Positions 51,739 to 60,938 are shown, counted from the stretch's first letter. The stretch: 64,000 nucleotides of DNA from Pseudomonas marginalis (GCF_008692035.1 NZ_VTFG01000002.1:1488001-1552000), one strand, 5' to 3'. Translations and numbers: made by a program. Notes: generated by a model from the sequence alone, not told the origin.

Positions 51739-53058
51739 ATGCGGATCCGTTATTACACCCTTCCCCTTTCACTGATCGCCACATTGCCCCTGGCAGCCGT
51801 GGCCGCGGAAGACAAACCTGAAGGGTTTATCGAAGGCAGCAGCGTGAACGTGCTGGCGCGCAATTTTTACTTCAACCGCGATGACCGCAAGGGCCAATCC
51901 AGCCCCACCGGTAATGGCTATTCCGAAGCCTGGGCCCAGGGACTGATCGGTCAATTCGAATCCGGTTTTACCCAGGGCACCGTGGGGTTTGGCCTGGACG
52001 CCTTCGCCATGGTCGGCGTGAAGCTCGACTCGGGCACCGGCCGCAGCGGCGGCAAGGGCTCGTTCGGCGTGCTGCCGGTGGACAGCAACAACCATCCTGA
52101 AGACAACTACAGCAAGGTCGGCGGCGCGGCGAAACTGCGGGTATTGGACACGGTGATCAAGGCCGGCGACGTGTTCCCGCTGACCCCCGTGGTGGCCTAC
52201 GGCGATTCGCGGGTGTTGCCGGAAAGCTTCCGTGGCGTGACCCTGCAGAACACCAGCCTGGAAGGCCTGACCTTGCAGGGCGGGCGTCTGAGCGGCATGA
52301 GCCAACCCAACGAAAGCGGCATGAACAAGGGCTTTGCGACGTTTTACGCAGGCCCCGTGGACTCGCCCTGGATCGGCTATGCCGGTGGTGATTACCAACT
52401 CAACAAACACCTGAGCCTGAGCCTGTACAGCAGCCGCCTGAAGGACGCCTGGGACCAGTACTACGTGGGCAGCGCCGCCAGTTACCCGCTGAACGAAGAC
52501 GTTTCGCTGTTCGGCGACATCAACTACTACAAGGCCGTGGACGAAGGCAAAAAGCTGCTGGGTGAATTCGATAACAGCATCTGGAGCGCCCGGCTCGGCG
52601 TGAAGGTGGGCGCCCACAGCCTGGCCGTTTCGCACCAGCGCAACAACGGCGATGACGACTTCGATTACCTGCGCCAGTCGGACTCGATCTTCCTCAACAA
52701 CTCGATCCAGTACAGCGACTTCAACTCGCCCAAGGAGCGCTCGTGGATGCTGCGCTACGACCTGGACATGCAGCCATTCGGCATTCCCGGCCTGTCGTTC
52801 ATGACCCGCTACGGCAAGGGCACCGGCGCCGACTACAGCAACGCCAACGCGGTGTATATGCGCCGCGATGCCGCCGGCGATCCGCTCACCGACCAACGCC
52901 GCTGGGAGCGGGATATCGAAGCCAAGTACGTGGTGCAAAGCGGCAACTTGAAGGACTTATCGCTGCGACTGCGCCAGGCCACCGTGCGCTCAAGTTCATT
53001 CGAGTCCGACCTTGAAGAAGTCCGCGTCATTATCGAATACCCACTGGCGGTGCTTTAA
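51739..53058 (+). CDS. OprD family outer membrane porin
   Basis: A 439-residue porin with signal peptide (LPLSLIATLPLAAVAAE), the OprD-family N-terminus (GFIEGSSVNVLARNFYFNRD), the WAQGLIGQFESGFTQGTVGF segment and a beta-strand C-terminus. OprD proteins form 18-stranded channels for basic amino acids or carboxylates; which subgroup this is cannot be decided here. The ATG at 51739 has a GAGGAG site. Its neighbour is czcRS, and CzcR is known to control oprD in P. aeruginosa. Confidence 0.93.
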   Translation: MRIRYYTLPLSLIATLPLAAVAAEDKPEGFIEGSSVNVLARNFYFNRDDRKGQSSPTGNGYSEAWAQGLIGQFESGFTQGTVGFGLDAFAMVGVKLDSGTGRSGGKGSFGVLPVDSNNHPEDNYSKVGGAAKLRVLDTVIKAGDVFPLTPVVAYGDSRVLPESFRGVTLQNTSLEGLTLQGGRLSGMSQPNESGMNKGFATFYAGPVDSPWIGYAGGDYQLNKHLSLSLYSSRLKDAWDQYYVGSAASYPLNEDVSLFGDINYYKAVDEGKKLLGEFDNSIWSARLGVKVGAHSLAVSHQRNNGDDDFDYLRQSDSIFLNNSIQYSDFNSPKERSWMLRYDLDMQPFGIPGLSFMTRYGKGTGADYSNANAVYMRRDAAGDPLTDQRRWERDIEAKYVVQSGNLKDLSLRLRQATVRSSSFESDLEEVRVIIEYPLAVL

Positions 53059-53110
53059 GACGCGCTTACATTCACTTGCCGATGCCCTACATCTGTTCAC
53101 AGGTTGAAGT

Positions 53111-53126
53111 CTGTCAGAACTGTAAT
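53111..53126 (+). promoter_or_regulatory. CzcR/CopR-like box before the small RNA candidate
   Basis: CTGTCAGAACTGTAAT, followed 33 nt later by TATACT at 53160-53165; the -35 position (about 53137-53142) is a poor match, as expected for an activated promoter. The same motif and the same 33-nt distance to a -10 occur before czcC. Confidence 0.6.
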
Positions 53127-53171
53127 ATCGGCCTCACCTTCTCGTTAAGTTGCACTTTTTATACTGCGCAT

Positions 53172-53258
53172 CGAACACCTCTCATCTCTGCGGCTTTTGT
53201 GTAGCTCCTTTGGAACAGAGATGAATTTTATACGCCCCAGCCGGGGCGTTTTTTTTGC
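53172..53258 (+). ncRNA. Candidate metal-responsive small RNA
   Basis: About 85 nt, inferred from a promoter-like TATACT at 53160 and a strong terminator ending at 53258. An 8-bp stem (CATCTCTG 53183-53190 with CAGAGATG 53216-53223) presents a 25-base loop containing GCTCCTTTGG, complementary to Shine-Dalgarno sequences. An A/T-rich single-stranded stretch (AATTTTATA) follows before the terminator hairpin, the usual Hfq-site position. No open frame fits. The parts are seen; that it is transcribed is inferred. Confidence 0.5.
53232..53257 (+). terminator. Rho-independent terminator of the small RNA candidate
   Basis: Stem ACGCCCC/GGGGCGT with tight loop AGCC and eight T after it. It is 175 bp beyond the porin stop, so it can also serve the porin transcript. 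Confidence 0.9.
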
Positions 53259-53300
53259 GTGCCCGATCAGTGACGAATCGTCGCACCGGCCTGACGCGGC

Positions 53301-53331
53301 TTGACCCTAAAGCTACTTTAGGCTTCAGAGT
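53301..53331 (+). promoter_or_regulatory. MerR-type operator/promoter before czcR
   Basis: TTGACC (-35) followed by the perfect inverted repeat CCTAAAG-CTA-CTTTAGG (53306-53322) and a weak -10 (CAGAGT) with a 19-bp spacer. The over-long spacer filled by a dyad is the hallmark of MerR-family metal regulators such as CadR, PbrR and ZntR. It lies about 65 bp before the czcR ATG. No MerR-type gene is in the window. Confidence 0.65.
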
Positions 53332-53396
53332 TTTCCTACAGCCCATTCAGCCTCTATGAGGCCATCTCCTTTCGTTTTCCTTGAAGGTAAATCCCC

Positions 53397-54071
53397 ATGC
53401 GTATCCTTGTGGTTGAGGACGAGCAGAAAACCGCCGATTACTTGCAGCAAGGCCTGACCGAAAGTGGCTACGTCGTCGATTGCGCCGCCAGCGGCATCGA
53501 CGGCCTGCACCTGGCCCGGCAGCACACCTACGAACTGGTGATCCTCGACGTGAACCTGCCCAACACCGACGGCTGGGAGGTACTGGAACAACTGCGCCGG
53601 GACGGCAACCAGCGCGTGATGATGCTGACCGCGCGCGGCCGCCTGGCCGACAAGATCAAGGGCCTGGACATGGGCGCCGACGATTACCTGGTCAAACCCT
53701 TCGAGTTCCCCGAACTGCTGGCCCGTGTGCGCACCTTGCTGCGCCGTAGCGAACATATCCCGCTGCCGGATGTGCTGCGCGTCGCGGACCTGGAGCTGGA
53801 CCCGCGTCGCCATCGCGCCTATCGTGGCAGCCGGCGCATCGACCTGACCACCAAGGAATTCGCCCTGCTGCATGTGTTGATGCGCCAGGCCGGCGAGGTA
53901 ATGACCCGCACGCAGATCATCTCGCTGGTGTGGGACATGAACTTCGACTGCGACACCAACGTGGTCGAGGTCTCCATCAGCCGCCTGCGCGGCAAGGTCG
54001 ATGACCAGAGCGAGGTCAAATTGATCCACACCATTCGCGGCGTGGGTTATGTGCTGGAGGCGCGCCAATGA
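53397..54071 (+). CDS. czcR: Heavy-metal response regulator CzcR (OmpR family)
   Basis: A 224-residue regulator: receiver domain with phosphoacceptor Asp51 (LVILDVNLPNTDGW) and a winged-helix DNA-binding domain (IDLTTKEFALLHVLMRQAGE, VEVSISRLRGKVDDQ). The sequence fits the CzcR/CopR/IrlR group. It overlaps the sensor gene by 4 bp and lies tail-to-tail with czcCBA. A CopR- or CusR-type name is the alternative; the neighbouring CzcA-type pump favours CzcR. Confidence 0.9.
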   Translation: MRILVVEDEQKTADYLQQGLTESGYVVDCAASGIDGLHLARQHTYELVILDVNLPNTDGWEVLEQLRRDGNQRVMMLTARGRLADKIKGLDMGADDYLVKPFEFPELLARVRTLLRRSEHIPLPDVLRVADLELDPRRHRAYRGSRRIDLTTKEFALLHVLMRQAGEVMTRTQIISLVWDMNFDCDTNVVEVSISRLRGKVDDQSEVKLIHTIRGVGYVLEARQ

Positions 54072-55504
54072 GGACCAGCAGCCTGTCGATGCGCCTGGGG
54101 CTGACGGTCAGCCTCATGGGCGCCGGGCTGGTGGTGCTGTTGGCGACCCTGGCCTACCTGGCCTTGACCCATGAGCTGGAAAAGCTCGCGCGCAAGGGCC
54201 TGGAAAGCAAGATGGAACAGCTCCAGCACAGCCTAGCGCTGGGCCTGGACACCCACGCAATCAAAGCCCGCCCCCACTCGTTGCTGGACCTGGTGATGGG
54301 CCATGACAATTTCTACCTGACCATCGTCGGCACCGCACCCGATAACGCGGTGCTGCTCAGTGTCGGCGCCAAACCCCAGGAACCGTTGCTGACCGACTTC
54401 TCCCCTCGGGAAACCCTCGGTTACCTCAACTGGCAAGACCAGGACGGCAACCAGGTACTCAGTGCCTCCAGCCTGATGCGCCTGGCCAGCGGCGAGCGCG
54501 TACGGGTGTTGCTGTCGCTGGACCGCAGGGATGACCAGGCCCTGCTCAGTGCCTACCTGCGCGCCACCCTCATCGCCCTGCCGATGCTGCTGGTCCTGAT
54601 CGGCATGGGCGCCTGGTGGCTGGTGCAGCGTGGGTTGGCGCCGTTGAAGCAGTTCAGCCATGTCGCGGCCCAGGTGACGACCCAGGACCTGACCCACCGT
54701 TTATCCATCGACAACCTGCCCCAGGAGCTGGGCGAGTTGGCGCAAAGCATCAACGTAATGCTGCGTCGCCTGGACGCCGGTGTGCAGCAGTTGTCGCAGT
54801 TCTCCGACGACCTCGCCCACGAGCTGCGTGCGCCGCTGACCAACCTGATGGGCAAGGCCCAGGTGACCCTGTCCCGCGAACGGCCCTCGGAGGAATACAA
54901 GGCGGGGCTGGAATCCTGCACCGAGGAAATGGAACGCCTGTCGCGCATCGTCTCCGACATGCTGTTCCTGGCCCAGGTCAGCCATCCGGCGGCGCGGGCC
55001 GGGTTTGGCCCGGTGTCATTGGGTGAAGAAGCACAACGGGTGATGGCGCTGTTCGCCCTCAGCGCCGAAGACAAACACGTGACCCTCAACCTGCGCGGCG
55101 ACGCCTGGGTGACGGGCGATCGCCTGATGATCCAGCGGGCGATTTCCAACCTGCTGTCCAATGCCATCCGCCATACGCCCGAAGGCTCCAGCGTGCTGCT
55201 GCTGGTGGAGACCTACGACCAGAGCGTGGCGTTGTCGGTGGGCAACCCCGGGCGTGGCATCGAAGCGCACCACCTGCCGCATCTGTTCGAACGCTTCTAC
55301 CGCGCCGACAGCAGCCGTACCCGCGCCGAAGGTGGCACGGGGCTGGGGCTGGCCATTGTGCAGTCGATCATGCAGCTGCATCAGGGGCACACCGACGTCA
55401 GCAGCCAGCCAGGCCGGTTTACACGGTTCAGCCTGGTGTTTCCTCTTCCTTGCGATGGGCCCACTGGTACAACGCCGGCAGCACCAGCAAGGTCAGCAAG
55501 GTAG
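54068..55504 (+). CDS. czcS: Heavy-metal sensor histidine kinase CzcS
   Basis: A 478-residue membrane kinase of the CusS/CzcS group: membrane helices near residues 13-33 and 163-185 bracket a periplasmic sensor domain; then HAMP, a dimerisation H-box with His251 (SDDLAHELRAPLTNL), and a catalytic ATPase domain (NLLSNAIRHTPEGSSVLLL; GGTGLGLAIVQSIM). The family usually ends near FSLVFP; here about 20 extra low-complexity residues (DGPTGTTPAAPARSAR) come from reading into the complementary strand of czcA, a 77-bp convergent overlap. Confidence 0.92.
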   Translation: MRTSSLSMRLGLTVSLMGAGLVVLLATLAYLALTHELEKLARKGLESKMEQLQHSLALGLDTHAIKARPHSLLDLVMGHDNFYLTIVGTAPDNAVLLSVGAKPQEPLLTDFSPRETLGYLNWQDQDGNQVLSASSLMRLASGERVRVLLSLDRRDDQALLSAYLRATLIALPMLLVLIGMGAWWLVQRGLAPLKQFSHVAAQVTTQDLTHRLSIDNLPQELGELAQSINVMLRRLDAGVQQLSQFSDDLAHELRAPLTNLMGKAQVTLSRERPSEEYKAGLESCTEEMERLSRIVSDMLFLAQVSHPAARAGFGPVSLGEEAQRVMALFALSAEDKHVTLNLRGDAWVTGDRLMIQRAISNLLSNAIRHTPEGSSVLLLVETYDQSVALSVGNPGRGIEAHHLPHLFERFYRADSSRTRAEGGTGLGLAIVQSIMQLHQGHTDVSSQPGRFTRFSLVFPLPCDGPTGTTPAAPARSAR

Positions 55505-58500
55505 AAGAAATGATCCCGCCGATCACCACCGTCGCCAACGGACGCTGCACTTCGGCGCCGGTGCCGGTGGCCAGGGCCATGGGGATAAACCCCAGGGAGG
55601 CCACCAGCGCGGTCATCAATACCGGGCGCAGGCGGGTCAGCGCGCCCTCGTGGATAGCCACCGACAGCGAGCGTCCTTCCTCGCGCAGGTTGCGGATGAA
55701 GGCAATCATCACCAGGCCGTTGAGCACCGCCACGCCGGACAAGGCGATAAAGCCCACGCCTGCCGAGATCGACAGCGGAATATCGCGCATCCACAGCGCC
55801 ATGATCCCGCCGGTCAACGCGAACGGAATCCCGGTAAACACCAGCAGCCCGTCCTTGAGGTTGTTGAACATCATGAACAGCAACCCGAACACCAGCAGCA
55901 ACGCCACCGGCACCACGATCTGCAAACGCTCGGCGGCTTCCTTCAACTGTTCGAACTGGCCGCCCCAGGTGGTCCAGTAACCCGCTGGCACTTTCACCTG
56001 CGCCGTGATCGCCGCCTCGGCCTCTTCCACGAACGATCCCATATCCCGCCCGCGCACGTTGGCACTGACGATCACCAGACGCTTGCCGTTCTCGCGGCTG
56101 ATCTGGTTCGGGCCGAGCACCAGGTCCAGGCTGGCGACCTGGGACAACGCAATGAACCCCAACTGCCCCGCCGCATTCCCGGCCAGCGCCGGCACCGGAA
56201 TCAGCAGCCGCGACAAGCCGTCGATATCAGTACGCAGCGCGTCGGACAAGCGCACAACCATGTCGAAACGCCGGTCACCTTCATACAGGGTACCGGCCTG
56301 GCGCCCACCGACGGCGACGGCAATGGTGTCCTGCACATCGCCGACATTCAGGCCAAAGCGCGCGGCCTTGTCACGGTCGATATTGATGGTCAGCACCGGC
56401 AGGCCGGACGTCTGTTCGACCTTCACTTCCGAAGCGCCATCGAGGCCTTGCAGGGTCTCGGCAATGTCTGCGGCGGTGGTGTTGAGCACCGCCATGTCGT
56501 CGCCGAATACCTTCACCGCCACATCACTGCGCACCCCGGAAATCAGCTCGTTGAAACGCAGCTGGATCGGTTGCGACAACTCGTACGCACTGCCCGGCAC
56601 AATCGCACTGGCGCGCTGGATATCGGCGATCAGGGTGTCGCGGGATTTATTCGGGTCCGGCCATTGCGCCTTCGGTTTAAGCATCACGTAGCTGTCGGAA
56701 ATATTCGGCGGCATCGGGTCGGAGGCGATTTCCGCCGTCCCGGTACGGGCGAATACCCGCTCGATTTCCGGCACCTGGGCCATCAAGGTTTTTTCCAGCT
56801 GCTGCTGCATCTGCACCGATTGCGTCAGGCTGGTGCCGGGCACGCGCAGGGCCTGTTGGGCGAAGTCGCCCTCGCTGAGGCTGGGGATAAACTCACTGCC
56901 CATGCGGCTGGCCACCACGCCCGACGCAACAATGGTCAGCACGGCCAGGCCGAACACCAGTGGCCGGCGCGCCATCACCCAATCCAACACCGGCCCATAG
57001 GCCCGGCGCGCGGTACGCATCACCAGGTTTTCTTCTTCCTTGACCTTGCCGGTGACGAACAGCGCAATCGCCGCCGGTACGAAGGTCACTGACAAAATCA
57101 TCGCCCCCAGCAGCGCGATCACCACGGTGAACGCCATGGGGTGGAACATCTTCCCGGCCACACCGGTGAGGGCGAAGATAGGCAGGTAAACGACCATGAT
57201 GATCAGCTGCCCGAAGATCAGTGCACGCCGCGCTTCCTTGGCCGCCGCGAACACCTCGTGCAGGCGCTCGCTGCGGGTCAGCAGGCGGCCATGGCGCTGC
57301 TGCGCATGGGCCAGGCGGCGGATAGCGTTCTCGACGATCACCACCGCGCCGTCGACGATAATGCCGAAGTCCAGCGCGCCGAGGCTCATCAGGTTGGCGC
57401 TGACTTTGTGGGTGAACATGCCGGTAAAGGTGAACAACATCGCCAGGGGAATCACCATCGCGGTGATCAGCGCCGCGCGGATATTGCCGAGGAACAGGAA
57501 CAGCACCGCGACCACCAGCAGCGCACCCTCGAAGAGGTTTTTCTTCACCGTGGCAATGGCTTTTTCGACAAGGTTGGTGCGGTCGTAGACGGTCACCGCC
57601 ACCACGCCTTCGGGCAGCGAACGGTTGATTTGTTCGAGCCTGGAAGCCACCGCCTGGGACACCGTGCGGCTGTTTTCTCCGATCAACATAAACACCGTGC
57701 CCAGCACCACTTCACGGCCGTTTTCCGTGGCGGCGCCGGTCCGCAGTTCACGGCCGATCTCGACCTGGGCGACATTGCGCACGCGGATCGGCGTGCCATC
57801 GGACGTGGTGATGACGATATTGGCGATGTCGTCGATGGACGCCACCTGCCCCGGCGCGCGGATCAACAATTGCTCGCCGCTGCGCTCGATGTACCCGGCG
57901 CCGACGTTGGCGTTGTTGCGCTCCAGTGCCGTGACCAGATCGTTCAAGGTCAGGTTGTAGGCCGCCAGGCGCTTGGGGTCGGGGGCGATCTGGTATTCCT
58001 TGGCGAAGCCGCCGATGGTGTTGATCTCGGCCACACCGGGCACGTTGCGCAGTTGCGGCTTGATGATCCAGTCCTGGATCACCCGCAGGTCGGTCGGCGT
58101 GTAGGGCGTGCCGTCGTCCTTGCGGGCGCCCTCTTCAGCCTCCACGGTCCACAGGAAAATCTCCCCGAGGCCGGTGGAAATCGGCCCCATCGCCGTTTCA
58201 ATCCCCACAGGCAATTGCTCGCGGGCCACCTGCAGGCGCTCGTTGACCAACTGGCGGGCGAAGAACAGGTCGGTGCCGTCCTTGAAGATCACCGTCACCT
58301 GGGACAAGCCGGAGCGTGACAGCGAACGGGTCTGCTGCAGGCCCGGCAAGCCGGCCATCGCGGTTTCGATGGGAAAGGTAATGCGCTGCTCGGTCTCCAG
58401 CGGCGAAAAACCGGCCGCCGCCGAGTTGATCTGCACCTGCACATTGGTGATGTCGGGCACCGCGTCGATGGGCAGTTTCTGATAGCTGGCAATGCCGACA

Positions 58501-58574
58501 CCGGCCATCAACAGCACCGCCAGCAGCACGATGATGCGCTGCTCGATGGCGAATTGGATAAGGCGCTCAAACAT
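55428..58574 (-). CDS. czcA: CzcA-type heavy-metal RND efflux pump
   Basis: Inner membrane proton-driven exporter of divalent cations. The 1048-residue protein has twelve predicted membrane helices and two large periplasmic loops. The signature DFGIIVDGAVVIVEN has Asp402, Asp408 and Glu415 at the very positions known in Cupriavidus CzcA, which marks the Zn/Co/Cd (HME1/2) groups and excludes a CusA-type monovalent pump. The last gene of czcCBA; the 3' end overlaps czcS. Confidence 0.95.
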   Translation of the reverse strand: MFERLIQFAIEQRIIVLLAVLLMAGVGIASYQKLPIDAVPDITNVQVQINSAAAGFSPLETEQRITFPIETAMAGLPGLQQTRSLSRSGLSQVTVIFKDGTDLFFARQLVNERLQVAREQLPVGIETAMGPISTGLGEIFLWTVEAEEGARKDDGTPYTPTDLRVIQDWIIKPQLRNVPGVAEINTIGGFAKEYQIAPDPKRLAAYNLTLNDLVTALERNNANVGAGYIERSGEQLLIRAPGQVASIDDIANIVITTSDGTPIRVRNVAQVEIGRELRTGAATENGREVVLGTVFMLIGENSRTVSQAVASRLEQINRSLPEGVVAVTVYDRTNLVEKAIATVKKNLFEGALLVVAVLFLFLGNIRAALITAMVIPLAMLFTFTGMFTHKVSANLMSLGALDFGIIVDGAVVIVENAIRRLAHAQQRHGRLLTRSERLHEVFAAAKEARRALIFGQLIIMVVYLPIFALTGVAGKMFHPMAFTVVIALLGAMILSVTFVPAAIALFVTGKVKEEENLVMRTARRAYGPVLDWVMARRPLVFGLAVLTIVASGVVASRMGSEFIPSLSEGDFAQQALRVPGTSLTQSVQMQQQLEKTLMAQVPEIERVFARTGTAEIASDPMPPNISDSYVMLKPKAQWPDPNKSRDTLIADIQRASAIVPGSAYELSQPIQLRFNELISGVRSDVAVKVFGDDMAVLNTTAADIAETLQGLDGASEVKVEQTSGLPVLTINIDRDKAARFGLNVGDVQDTIAVAVGGRQAGTLYEGDRRFDMVVRLSDALRTDIDGLSRLLIPVPALAGNAAGQLGFIALSQVASLDLVLGPNQISRENGKRLVIVSANVRGRDMGSFVEEAEAAITAQVKVPAGYWTTWGGQFEQLKEAAERLQIVVPVALLLVFGLLFMMFNNLKDGLLVFTGIPFALTGGIMALWMRDIPLSISAGVGFIALSGVAVLNGLVMIAFIRNLREEGRSLSVAIHEGALTRLRPVLMTALVASLGFIPMALATGTGAEVQRPLATVVIGGIISSTLLTLLVLPALYQWAHRKEEETPG

Positions 58575-58592
58575 GGGAAATCACTCGCAGGA

Positions 58593-59699
58593 TCAATGGG
58601 CGTGCTCGGCCGAGCCCTTGCCCAATTCGGACTTGAGGATGAAGCTGCCGGTGGTGGCCACCTGGGCTCCGGCCTCCAGGCCCTGGCGCACTTCGACGTA
58701 GCCGTTTTCACTGGCGCCAAGCTCAAGATGGCGGGTGATAAAACCGTCTGGGGTGCGTACGAAGACCGAGGGTTTTTCCTCGACGGTCTGGATCGCCGTT
58801 TGCGGCACGGTGACCTTGGCCTGGTAAGTGTCGGTGGCCAGTTGCACGGTGACGAACAGTCCAGGGCGCCAGGCGTCGTCGGGGTTGGGCACCGTCACAC
58901 GTACGGTGGCGGTGCGCGTTTGCTCGCCGAGCAAATTGCCGACATAGGCCACGGTGCCCAGCACGTCGGTGCCCATTTCCGTGGAGCTGACCTTCACCGG
59001 TTTGCCGAGCCGGACCTTGTTCAAATCCTTGGGAAATACGCCGAAGGTGACCCACACCTGGGACAGGTCAGACAGCGTGAAGGCGTTACTGGTCTCGCTC
59101 ACCACCTCGCCGACACCGAGGTGCTTTTCCACCACCACGCCCGCGAACGGCGCACGCAGTTCGTAACGATTGCCGCCGGCCAATACCGTGTTGCCGCTGA
59201 GCGCGGTCATTTTTTGGCGGGCATTGTTCAGCGCGATTTCGGCTTCTTGCAGGGTTTGGCGCGCCAGCAGGTAATCCTGCTCGGCGGAGATTTTGTCCTG
59301 CCACAACTGGCGTTCACGCTGGAAGGTGATACGCGCCAGTTCAACCCGACGCTCGCTGGCCGCCAGCTCACTGCGCTGGTCGGAAATCTGCTGGCTGGCG
59401 ATCACCGCGAGCAGCTCGCCCTTCTTCACCGCCTGGCCAAGATTGACCTTCACCGACTCCACCACACCGGCCGCGCGGGGGACGATATGCGAGGTACGGT
59501 CTTCGTCGAAACGCACCTCCCCTGGCAGCGTCAGCAATGTGCTGATCGACCGGGGTCGGGCCTCGGCGAGCTCGATGCCGGCGGCCTGGATTTGTTGTTC
59601 AGTCAGCTCGAGGGTGCCTTCTTCTTCCTCGGCGTTGGCCACGCCGGACAGCATCAGGCCCAAGGCGACGGCAAGCGCCACGCCGTGTCGTTTATTCAT
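58593..59699 (-). CDS. czcB: CzcB periplasmic adaptor (membrane fusion protein)
   Basis: Links CzcA to CzcC across the periplasm. The 368-residue protein has a signal peptide (AVALGLMLSGVANAEEEEG), barrel-sandwich/lipoyl halves around a coiled-coil hairpin (about residues 110-170, SELAASERRVELARITFQRE), and a C-terminal beta domain. The acidic EEEEG at the mature N-terminus is notable. It lies 18 bp from czcA. Confidence 0.94.
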   Translation of the reverse strand: MNKRHGVALAVALGLMLSGVANAEEEEGTLELTEQQIQAAGIELAEARPRSISTLLTLPGEVRFDEDRTSHIVPRAAGVVESVKVNLGQAVKKGELLAVIASQQISDQRSELAASERRVELARITFQRERQLWQDKISAEQDYLLARQTLQEAEIALNNARQKMTALSGNTVLAGGNRYELRAPFAGVVVEKHLGVGEVVSETSNAFTLSDLSQVWVTFGVFPKDLNKVRLGKPVKVSSTEMGTDVLGTVAYVGNLLGEQTRTATVRVTVPNPDDAWRPGLFVTVQLATDTYQAKVTVPQTAIQTVEEKPSVFVRTPDGFITRHLELGASENGYVEVRQGLEAGAQVATTGSFILKSELGKGSAEHAH

Positions 59700-59717
59700 A
59701 AGGCACTCCAGAAAAAA

Positions 59718-60938
59718 TCAAAACCGGGCGAGGTCGCCGTAAATCCGTTCGATGCGCAGCCAGGCATCGGTGGCCTGGGCGGTGGCCGCAAGGTATTGGG
59801 TGCGCGCCGCGATCAGGGTGCGCTGGGCGTCGAGCACGTCGAGGAAGTTGAACTTGCCCATCTCGAAGCCGCGGGTGGCGCTGTCCACCGCGCGTTGGGC
59901 GGCGGGCAGAATCTGCTGGTTGAATGCGCGCACTTCGCTGTTCGCGGTTTGCCACAGGTCCAGGGCCTGGCGCGTTTCGGTACGCAGGCGCAATTCGGCA
60001 GCGTTGCGCAGGTCGCGGGCCTGATCGGCACGGCGCGTGGCGGCGAGCACGTTGCCCTGGTTGCGGTTGAACAACGGAATCGGCATCGACACGCCGACCA
60101 GGTTCACCCGCTCGCGCACACTGGCGTCGTACTGGCTGCCAATGGACACATCCAGGTCGGGAATACGCTGGGCTTTTTCCAGGCCCACGCTGGCTTCGTT
60201 CTGCACAATCTGCAGTTCGGCCAGGCGCAGTTCGGCGGTCTGTTCAAGGCGCGCCAACAGGTGCGTGGCGGACGGCAACGGCGGTGTGGAGTGGCTTGGC
60301 GTGGCGACGGCCTGGAAGTCGGTCGCCGCGCTGCCGGTACTGGCGGCCAGGCGACGATAGGCGTCGGTGAGGCCCATGTGTGCGCGGTTGAGTTCGAGGC
60401 GAATCTCCGACAACTGCACCTGGGCACGCGTGGCTTCCACCGGTGAGGATTTGCCGGCAGTCACGCGGCCGTTGGCGACCACCAGCCCGCGCTCGGCCAA
60501 GGCCAGGGAACGCTGGGCCAGGTCGAGACGTTCCTGGGCGCGCAGGGCGCCGTAATAGCCCTCGATCACCTCGGCGCGCAACGTATTGCGGCGCTGTTCC
60601 AAGGCCAGTGCGGCGGCGTCCTGGGCACGCGTCGCCACGTCAATGCGGGCACCGCGCTTGCCGCCCAGTTCCAGGGTTTGGCTGAGCTTGAGGGTGGTGG
60701 TGCGCGTATCGCGACGAGTGTCTTCGGCATCCCAGGACGCCACCGGATTGGGGATCAGCCCGGCCTGCTGGCGACCGCCCGCGGCGATCTCGATGTCCCA
60801 TTGCGCGGCCGCCAGGTCGGGGTTGTTGGCGAAGGCGGTTTGCAGGGCCGCGTCGAGGGTGAGGGTTTGTGCCTGGGCAATGCTGGCGGCGCCCCACAAC
60901 AGCGTCGCCCCCACCAGCTTTCTAACGGAAATTGCCAT
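59718..60938 (-). CDS. czcC: CzcC outer membrane channel (TolC family)
   Basis: Outer membrane factor of the efflux complex. The 406-residue protein has a signal peptide (LLWGAASIAQAQT) and two OEP repeats rich in long helices (LRAEVIEGYYGALRAQERLD; LRTETRQALDLWQTANSEVR). First gene of the operon; its promoter region carries the CzcR-like box. Confidence 0.94.
   Translation of the reverse strand: MAISVRKLVGATLLWGAASIAQAQTLTLDAALQTAFANNPDLAAAQWDIEIAAGGRQQAGLIPNPVASWDAEDTRRDTRTTTLKLSQTLELGGKRGARIDVATRAQDAAALALEQRRNTLRAEVIEGYYGALRAQERLDLAQRSLALAERGLVVANGRVTAGKSSPVEATRAQVQLSEIRLELNRAHMGLTDAYRRLAASTGSAATDFQAVATPSHSTPPLPSATHLLARLEQTAELRLAELQIVQNEASVGLEKAQRIPDLDVSIGSQYDASVRERVNLVGVSMPIPLFNRNQGNVLAATRRADQARDLRNAAELRLRTETRQALDLWQTANSEVRAFNQQILPAAQRAVDSATRGFEMGKFNFLDVLDAQRTLIAARTQYLAATAQATDAWLRIERIYGDLARF

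Noticed and set aside
51769..52938. A 389-codon open frame opposite the OprD porin
   Set aside because: Shadow rich in Val, Ala and His; the porin frame has signal peptide and family sequence.
53172..53258. Treating the region as only the porin 3' UTR and terminator
   Set aside because: A box and -10 at the same spacing as at czcC, and a structured loop with anti-Shine-Dalgarno sequence, argue for a separate transcript, although it remains unproven.
55161..57092. A 643-codon open frame opposite czcA
   Set aside because: Composition rich in His, Gln and Arg, no domain, and it starts inside czcS in another frame; a shadow.
58554..60446. A 630-codon open frame opposite czcB and czcC
   Set aside because: Antisense of two recognised genes, with His/Gly/Gln-rich nonsense composition typical of GC-rich shadows.
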